A stretch of DNA of 15,037 nucleotides. Source: an uncultured Lachnospiraceae bacterium (GTDB lineage Bacteria > Bacillota > Clostridia > Lachnospirales > Lachnospiraceae). Within the stretch, counting starts at the first letter, position 1. The number at the start of each line of letters is the position of its first letter. Where the stretch lies: assembly GCA_947174725.1 (NCBI GenBank), contig CAMWKA010000013.1, forward strand, positions 1 through 15,037. The letters run 5' to 3'. Position numbers and translations under genes: made by a program. Shown here in pieces: positions 1-6,200 of this stretch. The notes under the pieces were generated by a model, which ran no database searches, had not been told where the DNA came from, and worked only from the letters and a program-made list of their open reading frames with translations.

Positions 1-10
1 TTCTTAAATT

Positions 11-1615
11 ATGGATAATTTTATGGATAAGCTGGCGCAGAGGTATAACGCACAGGAGATGATTATGGCAAATTCACAGGCGGAGGCTGCAAGGATGCAG
101 AATCTCCAAGAACAGGTGGAAGCATATGAGGCGGTCCTGCAGGAGATGCGTAAGCTGAATTATAAAAACACGGAACTTACGGAGAAAATGTATTCTCTTG
201 TGGATGAGAGCATCGAAAAGGTAAGGACTCTCCAACTGGAAGCAGTGGAGGGGAATGCAAGCGCAGAAATGGTAACCAGGGAAATGTCGGACGCAGTGAC
301 AGCCGCTTTGAATGAAGCGCTGAATAATATGGATGCCACTGTTGCAAAGACCCTTAGCGAATCCTTAGCCGTTTCTCTGGCACGACCGACGGAAGAGTTG
401 AAACAGTCTACTGAACTTGTAGGCAGTACGGCGCAGGGAATTAAGGATGCTATGATGAAGCTGGAGCTTTCCGCAGAGGCGCTGGCAGCTTCTTCATTTG
501 AAATCCAGAATACTGCGGCAGTAGTACAGACGTCAACAGAAGGATTCCGGGATTCGCTTTCCGGAATGCAGGAACGGATCAGCGGTATTTATGCTGGTAT
601 GGGCAGCGTACAGGAAAGCATCGGCGGTGTTTATGCCGGTATGAGCAGCATGCAGGAGAGCATGAGCGGTATCTATTCCACGATGGGCGGCATGCAGGAG
701 AGCATGGGTGGTATCCAGAGCGGTATCAGCGGAATCAACAATGTACAGGAAAGCATGCAGGGAATACAGATTGGTATGAGCGGTCTGCAGGAAAGTATGC
801 AGAGTGTGCAGACTGGCATGTACGGTTTGCAGGAGAATGTGCAGCAGGGAGTTCAGGTCGGAATCAACGGTGTGCAGGAGAAGATGCAAGGGATTCAGAG
901 CGGTGTGGAAAGTCTGCAGGAGAGTATGCAGGGAATCCAAACCGGAATGACCGGTATCAGCGGTCTGCAGGAGACAATGCAGGGAGTTCAGACGGATATC
1001 AGAGAAGGTATAGGTGATCTGTACACGACGATCAATAATATGCAGGCGTCAATTGCCAGTTTGGTAGAAACATCGGCGCAGCCCAACGATGCGCATGATG
1101 CGGTGTCAGAAGAGATTCGCGGCAGCCTGTCAGAGATTTCTTCTGCTGTTTCAGAGGTGAGTACCGGTGTGCGTAATCTCAAATCCTCTACGGACGATAC
1201 CAGAACAAGTTTAAAGACAGCATTTGAATCAGGGATCTATGGCTTGAAGCAGGACAATAGAGAAATTGTTGAATTCATGCAGCGGATGAACAACAATCTG
1301 ATGGCAAAAAAAGAAGATCCTGAAAAGGAGCAAAAAGAGGCCGAAGCGAAGGAGAAAGAGGCTGAGAATCAGCGTATTCTGGAAGAACATTTCAAAACGC
1401 TGGAAGATTTTATGCATAAGGAAAGCGTAAAGGTATATCGTAATGTACAGGCAGTTGTTAATGAAAAGATCGATCGTCAGGCGCTTGGCAACGAGGATCG
1501 CAACAATCAGATGATCGTAAGGGTAAAAGGGGTAAAGACGGCTGCGGTGGTTGCAATTGTTTTAAGTGCCATCAATATCGCAATTACGGTATTAAATATT
1601 TTGGGAATCATTTAA
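11..1615 (+). CDS. Tail-anchored coiled-coil protein with 14-residue repeats
   Basis: 534 aa, function not recognised. Residues 1-190 are polar and helix-prone with heptad-like spacing, so a coiled coil is likely. Residues 192-324 hold about nine copies of a two-heptad, mostly 14-residue repeat of the form G-[IV]-[YQ]-x-G-[MI]-x-x-[LMV]-Q-E-x-[MIV]. Residues 433-455 are a charged K/E-rich helix. Residues 508-532 are a single hydrophobic segment ending three residues from the C terminus. There is no signal peptide, so the protein is probably cytoplasmic with a C-terminal membrane tail. The layout recalls the helical signalling part of chemoreceptors, but I see neither a sensor domain nor the conserved chemoreceptor hairpin motif. 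The ATG at 23 (Met5) is an alternative start; the ribosome site lies outside the window. It may be a scaffold or polar organiser; that is a guess. Confidence 0.8.
   Translation: MDNFMDKLAQRYNAQEMIMANSQAEAARMQNLQEQVEAYEAVLQEMRKLNYKNTELTEKMYSLVDESIEKVRTLQLEAVEGNASAEMVTREMSDAVTAALNEALNNMDATVAKTLSESLAVSLARPTEELKQSTELVGSTAQGIKDAMMKLELSAEALAASSFEIQNTAAVVQTSTEGFRDSLSGMQERISGIYAGMGSVQESIGGVYAGMSSMQESMSGIYSTMGGMQESMGGIQSGISGINNVQESMQGIQIGMSGLQESMQSVQTGMYGLQENVQQGVQVGINGVQEKMQGIQSGVESLQESMQGIQTGMTGISGLQETMQGVQTDIREGIGDLYTTINNMQASIASLVETSAQPNDAHDAVSEEIRGSLSEISSAVSEVSTGVRNLKSSTDDTRTSLKTAFESGIYGLKQDNREIVEFMQRMNNNLMAKKEDPEKEQKEAEAKEKEAENQRILEEHFKTLEDFMHKESVKVYRNVQAVVNEKIDRQALGNEDRNNQMIVRVKGVKTAAVVAIVLSAINIAITVLNILGII
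584..982 (+). repeat. Degenerate 42-bp tandem repeat inside the coiled-coil gene
   Basis: About nine units of 42 bp (14 codons), with three units stretched to 45 or 51 bp. They encode the glycine/glutamine/methionine two-heptad repeat. The units differ at synonymous and non-synonymous sites, so the array is old rather than freshly expanded. Confidence 0.75.
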
Positions 1616-1651
1616 AGATATTTTGTTTTGCCGAATCTTTTTGCGGTATTT

Positions 1652-1698
1652 GCAGATAATAAGGTTGAAAAACTTTGTTTTTCAACCTCATTATCTGC
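1652..1698. repeat. 22-bp inverted repeat (hairpin) downstream of the coiled-coil gene
   Basis: Arms 1652-1673 and 1677-1698 pair at 21 of 22 positions (only A1661/C1689 mismatched) around a TTT loop. No T-run follows on either strand, so this is not a textbook Rho-independent terminator. It could still end or stabilise transcripts, or be a small palindromic repeat element. Confidence 0.7.
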
Positions 1699-1701
1699 TC
1701 A

Positions 1702-1726
1702 ATGTCTCTGCCAAAGGCAGAGACAT
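1702..1726. repeat. Perfect 11-bp hairpin directly after the previous one
   Basis: Arms 1702-1712 and 1716-1726 are perfectly complementary around an AAA loop. It starts three bases after the larger hairpin ends and lies 18 bases before the GGAGG site of the small upstream ORF, so it would sit in the leader of any manC transcript that reads through. The A-run after it is on the plus strand, not a T-run. Confidence 0.65.
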
Positions 1727-1753
1727 AAAAACAGTCGCAGCATGGAGGCAAAA

Positions 1754-1789
1754 ATGAAATTTGAGATTACGGAAAGGTATAGTTGTTAG
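1754..1789 (+). CDS. Putative 11-codon upstream ORF before manC
   Basis: Reads MKFEITERYSC and stops with TAG at 1787-1789. It has the best ribosome site in the area: GGAGG at 1744-1748, five bases before its ATG. Its stop lies one base before the ATG of manC (1791), which itself has only a weak site (GGAAAGG at 1771-1777, 13 bases upstream). This is the geometry of a short leader whose translation would be coupled to the next gene. The peptide resembles nothing I know, and no attenuator pair is obvious. It may simply be a chance ORF. Confidence 0.35.
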   Translation: MKFEITERYSC

Positions 1790-1790
1790 T

Positions 1791-2861
1791 ATGAAAGTAA
1801 CAGCGCTGATCATGGCAGGCGGCAAGGGAGAGCGTTTCTGGCCGAGAAGCCGTAAAAAAAATCCGAAGCAGTTCCTTTGCCTTACCGGAGATGGAAAAAC
1901 AATGATCCAGCAGACAGTAGAGAGGATTCGCCCTCTGGTGGAGCTGGAAGATATTTATGTCGCGACCAATAAGGATTATAAGCAGCTTGTAAAGGAGCAG
2001 CTTCCGGATCTTCCAGAGGAGAATATTTTGTGTGAACCGGTAGGGCGCAATACCGCTCCTTGTATCGGTCTTGGCGCCGTATATATGCGCAGGAAGTATG
2101 AGGATGCCGTGATGCTGGTGCTGCCCAGCGATCATCAGATCAAATATAAAGGAATGTATCTGAATGTATTGAGAGAGGCGATCAAGATTGCGGAAGAAGG
2201 GGAAAATCTTGTTACTTTGGGGATTACACCCAACGCTCCTGAGACAGGATACGGATACATCAAGTTCAATCCGGAAGTAGTCAGAGGCAGGGCGTTTGCT
2301 GTTGATAAATTTGTGGAAAAGCCTAATGTGGCTAAGGCAAAGGAATATCTGGAATCCGAGGAATATATGTGGAATTCCGGTATGTTTGCGTGGAAGGTTT
2401 CTACGATTCTGAAATCCATGGAGGACAAGCTTCCTTCTATATATGAAGGATTAAAGAAGATCGAGGACGCGGTTGGCACGGAAGATGAAGAAGCTGTCAT
2501 TAACGGCGCGTTTGAGATCTTCCCGTCAGAATCCATCGATTATGGGATTTTAGAGAAGGAAAATAATATTTTTGTTCTGCCGGGGACATTCGGCTGGGAT
2601 GATGTGGGTTCCTGGCTGTCGCTGGAACGGATGAAGCCGGTCAATGATTCCGGCAATGTCGTGGATGGTAACGCCATGACGGTAAATGTGAAGAACTGTA
2701 TTATAGAGGGCTCTGATAAACTGATTGCAGCTATCGGCATCCATGATCTGATCATTGTGGATACGAAGGACGCAACATTGATCTGTTCTAAAGACAGCAC
2801 TGCTGATATTAAGAAGATCGTGGAAAATCTTAAGATATGCAATCGGGATATCTATCTATAA
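1791..2861 (+). CDS. manC: Mannose-1-phosphate guanylyltransferase
   Basis: Makes GDP-mannose from GTP and mannose-1-phosphate in the cytoplasm, a donor for mannose-type sugars in surface glycans. 356 aa, the length of the single-domain form; the C-terminal phosphomannose isomerase cupin of the bifunctional enzyme is absent. Visible family motifs: the nucleotide-binding AGGKGERFWPRSR at 9-21 with KNPKQFL at 23-29, EPVGRNTAP at 82-90, LPSDHQI at 111-117, FVEKP at 174-178, WNSGMF at 194-199, ESIDYGILEK at 247-256 and WDDVGSW at 269-275. The start is set at the ATG at 1791, because that places the glycine-rich loop at the usual distance; an upstream TTG (1761) would add ten unrelated residues. 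The next gene begins 24 bases downstream, so co-transcription is likely. Function is secure at family level; the polymer that uses the sugar is unknown. Confidence 0.93.
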   Translation: MKVTALIMAGGKGERFWPRSRKKNPKQFLCLTGDGKTMIQQTVERIRPLVELEDIYVATNKDYKQLVKEQLPDLPEENILCEPVGRNTAPCIGLGAVYMRRKYEDAVMLVLPSDHQIKYKGMYLNVLREAIKIAEEGENLVTLGITPNAPETGYGYIKFNPEVVRGRAFAVDKFVEKPNVAKAKEYLESEEYMWNSGMFAWKVSTILKSMEDKLPSIYEGLKKIEDAVGTEDEEAVINGAFEIFPSESIDYGILEKENNIFVLPGTFGWDDVGSWLSLERMKPVNDSGNVVDGNAMTVNVKNCIIEGSDKLIAAIGIHDLIIVDTKDATLICSKDSTADIKKIVENLKICNRDIYL

Positions 2862-2885
2862 GGTGAGAAAGGACAAAGCAGTATT

Positions 2886-3983
2886 ATGTCAATATTGCAG
2901 CAGGCTGTATGTTTTATCGTATGGCTGTGTCTGATTCCTATGCTGGCGGGGATTATTCCATCCTACCTGCTGGAAAAGGGAAAGAAAAGAATAGGTACCG
3001 TATATTTGTCAGGCTGGATATTCATGCTGGCATTTTTCCAAATTATAGCGAGTATCATGGTGTTATCGAGACAGTCGTTGTCTGAACTGGCATGGCTGTT
3101 TTCTACTGTTATGTATTTTATGGCTCTGGCAGGATGCTTTGTCATGCTGGTGGGAATCAGCAGGGAGTCTGTCCGGGGATATTTTTTCGCCCCTTCCTGG
3201 CGAAGAATGAGCGGAAGCGAACGGGCTACTTGGATATTTTTCATTCTTCTGGTAAGTTTTCAACTTTTTTTATCCGTCTATATCAGCACGCCGGATGGGG
3301 ATGACGCCTATTATGTAGCGCATGCGCAGATTGCAGCGCAGAAGGATACGATGTATCTGGAAAATGCTTATGTCGGCGGCTATGGGGCTCTCGATGCAAG
3401 ACATGTGCTGGCGCCTTTTCCTATGTTTATCGCGTTTCTTTCCAGAAAAAGTAATATGCACGCGTCTGCTGTAGCGCATACGATCCTTCCGTTTGCGTTG
3501 ATCATTCTGACTTATCTGATCTATTATAAAGCTGCTTCTATTCTTTTTCCAGATCATGAACGCGAGAAACGTTCGGTGTTTATGACGCTGATGGTGGGAA
3601 TGCAGTTGTTTGGCAGTTATTCGATCTATACCAATGAAACGTTCTTTGTAACAAGAACCTGGCAGGGCAAGTCGGTGCTTGCCAATATTGCGATTCCGGC
3701 AGCGTTTTATATCCTGCTCAGGATCTGCGCGTATACGGAGACAGAGCGGACGGATGAAGAGATAGAGTATGGGACGACACTGCCGGGGCTGATGATGTCG
3801 CTGTTGGCAGTGAATCTGGTGGGAGCATTGGCAAGCAGCCTGGGACTCCTGCTCCTATGCTTTTTAGAGGGGTTGTTCCTGGTGGTGATTGCTGTAAGAA
3901 ATAAACGCTTCAGTGTGATTCCGGCGGGGATGGTAAGCATGGTACCGTGCGTTATTTATATCTTAATATATGTATTGTGGTAA
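2886..3983 (+). CDS. DUF6077-like polytopic membrane protein, N-terminal part
   Basis: 365 aa with about nine hydrophobic segments (roughly 5-25, 37-58, 66-90, 114-133, 194-214, 231-247, 265-281, 301-337 and 345-364). An acidic extracytoplasmic loop follows the fourth helix with PDGDDAYYVAHA at 136-147. Another conserved-looking stretch is FFVTRTWQGKS at 253-263. From memory these features fit DUF6077, membrane proteins found near surface-glycan genes in Clostridia. An acidic loop after early helices also recalls GT-C glycosyltransferases, but that role is speculative. The frame ends at TAA 3981-3983 in the middle of a hydrophobic run, and the same frame then stays open to 4808. This is therefore probably the front half of a gene broken by one nonsense codon (see 2886-4811). 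An AAAGGA ribosome site lies at 2868-2873. Confidence 0.75.
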   Translation: MSILQQAVCFIVWLCLIPMLAGIIPSYLLEKGKKRIGTVYLSGWIFMLAFFQIIASIMVLSRQSLSELAWLFSTVMYFMALAGCFVMLVGISRESVRGYFFAPSWRRMSGSERATWIFFILLVSFQLFLSVYISTPDGDDAYYVAHAQIAAQKDTMYLENAYVGGYGALDARHVLAPFPMFIAFLSRKSNMHASAVAHTILPFALIILTYLIYYKAASILFPDHEREKRSVFMTLMVGMQLFGSYSIYTNETFFVTRTWQGKSVLANIAIPAAFYILLRICAYTETERTDEEIEYGTTLPGLMMSLLAVNLVGALASSLGLLLLCFLEGLFLVVIAVRNKRFSVIPAGMVSMVPCVIYILIYVLW

Positions 3984-4025
3984 ATCGTTGGAAACTTTAG
4001 GGATTGGAGGTCTCAGGAAGACCGG

Positions 4026-4811
4026 ATGGAAGTGATGAAAGAAATTTTCAATGTATATTCCGGGTATAGTGGCAGAGGTATACTGATGGCTCTTTTTTTC
4101 GTTTCCCTTTTTTATCTGGCTTTGGCGGAGAAAAAGCGTACGGTTCGAACCATCCTGTTATATGGAAGTGTGGGGATTGTCATAGGGATCTTCCTTCCGC
4201 CGGTCTATCATGCGTATGTCAGTTACGTGGATGCGACGACTTACTGGAGAATGTGGTGGATCCTGCCGGTAGGGATCGGTCTGGCTTATGTGGGGACGCA
4301 GCTGATCGCGGAACATCGTCTGACCGGCTTTTGCATGATCTTTTTGATTTTGCTGCTGGGGGGAGAGTTTGTATATACAAGCAATCCTAATTTCAGAAAA
4401 ACGGAGAATATCTATCAGATTCCGGAGGAGATCATCACTATCATAGATTTTTTGGAAGAATATGATGAAGGAGTAGTAAATGCGGCATTTCCGGCGGAAC
4501 TGTTGGGATTTGTCAGACAGTATGATATAGAACTTCGGATGCCGTATGGCAGGGAGAGATGGGAAGAAAACTGGAGCGAACCCAACGGATTTTATCAGTT
4601 GATGTACGCTCCGACAGTGGATTTTGCTGCATTGGCGGAAAAGTGTCGTTACAATTATACAAGGTATATCATCGTGGACGCTAGAAAAGGATATCTCGAC
4701 GTTCCGGAAGAGAACGGGTATCGTCTGCTGCTTGAATCCGGAGTCTATCGGGTATATGAATATACGGAAATTGACTGGGAACAGCGGCGTGAGGAACTTG
4801 AAAATATGTAA
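4026..4811 (+). CDS. DUF6077-like membrane protein, C-terminal part
   Basis: 261 aa. Four hydrophobic segments (about 17-34, 41-62, 74-93, 99-116) are followed by a soluble domain of about 140 residues that should face outward if the topology continues. TTYWRMWWILP at 71-81 and VRQYDIELRMPYGRE at 163-177 match what I remember of the C-terminal part of DUF6077 proteins. The ATG at 4026 has AGGA seven bases upstream, so separate translation is possible, but the phase matches the upstream fragment and only one TAA divides them. The gene ends 27 bases from the convergent minus-strand gene, with no clear terminator between. Catalytic role unknown. Confidence 0.65.
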   Translation: MEVMKEIFNVYSGYSGRGILMALFFVSLFYLALAEKKRTVRTILLYGSVGIVIGIFLPPVYHAYVSYVDATTYWRMWWILPVGIGLAYVGTQLIAEHRLTGFCMIFLILLLGGEFVYTSNPNFRKTENIYQIPEEIITIIDFLEEYDEGVVNAAFPAELLGFVRQYDIELRMPYGRERWEENWSEPNGFYQLMYAPTVDFAALAEKCRYNYTRYIIVDARKGYLDVPEENGYRLLLESGVYRVYEYTEIDWEQRREELENM

Positions 4812-4838
4812 CGTTTCCATGCAGCTGTCTATGCTGTA

Positions 4839-5945
4839 CTAATTTCCGCTGATAAATCCCATGATATGGGCAACAATCAGACGACGTCCCGCCTCATTGG
4901 GAAAAGCTCCATCTTCATCCAGATAATCTTCATAATTTGCAAAATTAAAATCTTCAAAGAAATAATTATCCACAAAGGAGACATGATTTGCTTCCGCAGC
5001 ATTTTTGGCATTGAGTACATAGTCGCCCAAAGTAGCCTTTTCTGAATTGAAATAAACGTCGGCACCGATCATATCACCATTTTCATCAGCAACAAAACAA
5101 TAGCTTGGTGAGGAGATGATGATTTGCATATATGGGAATCGCTCCCGGAGCAATTTCAGACAGTCGTCAAGAGAACCGGTAGTGCCGTTTTCGTGTCCAT
5201 AAGGCTGGGCACCGTAAACATCGCCGGCGGTCAATGGTCTGCCGGCGAGATAGTCACAGTAGCCATAGCAGATGATCAGGGTATCTGTTTTGTTAAAGTC
5301 GATGACATGTAACTTGTCCCAGTAATCATAATACTCGTTGTTATTTTCTATTTCACTCAGCGCGGCAAATTGCAGATCATAATTTCCCATATCCCCGGCA
5401 CAGATAGCGGATATGATATAATATAAGTTATAAGCGTCTTCGGCATATCCCTGAGTATAGGAAAGTTCCTGTAATGCGATGGTGCTTCCGCTTAACGCAA
5501 GGGTGGTGACATTGGCGCCTGTGGCTTCCGCAAGAAGATCGGATATCCCGTTTTCACCCTGCGCATGTAAGATAGTATCGTCGCCCAATATAACGATATT
5601 CTGTTCACCGTCGTCAACGTAGCCTTCTATTGCGGAGGGATTAAACGGCACAAAATAATCTGCGGATTCCACATCATAGGCAGGATTGCCGTTATTATCC
5701 GTAACATCCGGCGCGCTGCCCCGCTGCCAGCGTATCAGAAGAAAGATGGATGAAAACAAGATTACAGCGATTGCGGAGAGGATGATGATCTGTACGATCT
5801 TGGAGAGTTTGGTATTTTCCTCATCTTCCTCATCATCCTGAATATCGTAATCATCTTCTTCGTTATATATTTCCGACTCGTTCGTAGAGATCGGAGTCCC
5901 CAGATCGATCTTTTCTAAATCTTCATCATCAAAAGCAGGTCTCAT
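4839..5945 (-). CDS. Membrane-anchored SGNH-fold protein with substituted catalytic residues
   Basis: 368 aa from the ATG at 5945. That start is preferred because AGGA lies five bases upstream; the ATG at 5957 (372 aa) has almost no spacing from its only purine run. Order: an acidic cytoplasmic tail (about 1-46, rich in D/E), one membrane segment (about 48-72), then an outward domain with the SGNH/GDSL layout. Block I is VILGDDTI (118-125), where Asp122 stands in for the nucleophilic Ser. Block II is LALSGST (149-155). Block III reads GYCD (228-231), where Cys230 replaces Asn. Block V reads DGAFPNEAG (345-353), where Phe348 replaces the His of DxxHPN. Known for the family: Ser and His are needed for ester hydrolysis. 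Inference: a binding or regulatory pseudo-enzyme, perhaps recognising acylated surface glycan. It is convergent with the manC operon and divergent from the large lysozyme. Confidence 0.7.
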   Translation of the reverse strand: MRPAFDDEDLEKIDLGTPISTNESEIYNEEDDYDIQDDEEDEENTKLSKIVQIIILSAIAVILFSSIFLLIRWQRGSAPDVTDNNGNPAYDVESADYFVPFNPSAIEGYVDDGEQNIVILGDDTILHAQGENGISDLLAEATGANVTTLALSGSTIALQELSYTQGYAEDAYNLYYIISAICAGDMGNYDLQFAALSEIENNNEYYDYWDKLHVIDFNKTDTLIICYGYCDYLAGRPLTAGDVYGAQPYGHENGTTGSLDDCLKLLRERFPYMQIIISSPSYCFVADENGDMIGADVYFNSEKATLGDYVLNAKNAAEANHVSFVDNYFFEDFNFANYEDYLDEDGAFPNEAGRRLIVAHIMGFISGN

Positions 5946-6120
5946 AAATTTCCTCATTTCCGTTTTTTATTTTTTGAAAATTTGCTTTTCAGTTCAGTTT
6001 TCCCTGTTATTTATGCGTTATACAAATGAATTATTGCAAAAAAAACTATTTTTTATAGTTTAACACAATAAAAACTGGAAATCCACACAGTTTTTACCAT
6101 CGCAAAATCCATCATTTTTC

Positions 6121-6150
6121 TTGCCTTGTTTACATAATACATGCTATAAT
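6121..6150 (+). promoter_or_regulatory. Extended -10 promoter for the large lysozyme gene
   Basis: TATAAT at 6145-6150 is preceded by TG at 6142-6143 (extended -10). TTGCCT at 6121-6126 is a four-of-six match to the -35 box with 18-bp spacing. The predicted start falls near 6157, giving a leader of about 45 bases before the ATG at 6201. The flanking 5960-6120 is very AT-rich and must also hold the promoter of the minus-strand gene, for which I find no convincing boxes. Confidence 0.6.
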
Positions 6151-6200
6151 GTCCGAGAAAGTAGTAACAGCGCTGAAAAAAGTAGAAATGGAGAGGATGT

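Larger units (their letters stand above)
2886..4811 (+). pseudogene. DUF6077-like membrane protein gene interrupted by one in-frame TAA
   Basis: The frames 2886-3983 and 4026-4811 are in the same phase. Between them the only stop is TAA 3981-3983; the 14 codons 3984-4025 are open. Read through, this gives one protein of about 641 residues with roughly 13 membrane segments and a C-terminal soluble domain, the layout I recall for full-length DUF6077 proteins. No frameshift or indel is needed. Possible readings are a real nonsense mutation, a base-call error, or restart at 4026, which has AGGA at 4015-4018 seven bases upstream. Whether the broken gene retains function is unknown. Confidence 0.6.

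Noticed and set aside
533..940. Minus-strand 135-residue frame opposite the coiled-coil gene
   Set aside because: It stays open because the repeats on the plus strand are periodic; it reads as a low-complexity His/Leu/Thr repeat with no start signal.
1761..1790. TTG start extending manC by ten residues
   Set aside because: The GGAGG is 12 bases away, and the ATG at 1791 fits the family N terminus.
4158..4820. Minus-strand 220-residue frame opposite the C-terminal DUF6077-like part
   Set aside because: Antisense shadow with unlikely composition; the plus-strand frame has family motifs.
6043..6061. AAACTAT/ATAGTTT hairpin in the divergent intergenic region
   Set aside because: Seven A/T-dominated pairs in very AT-rich DNA; likely chance, and not placed as an operator relative to the promoter.
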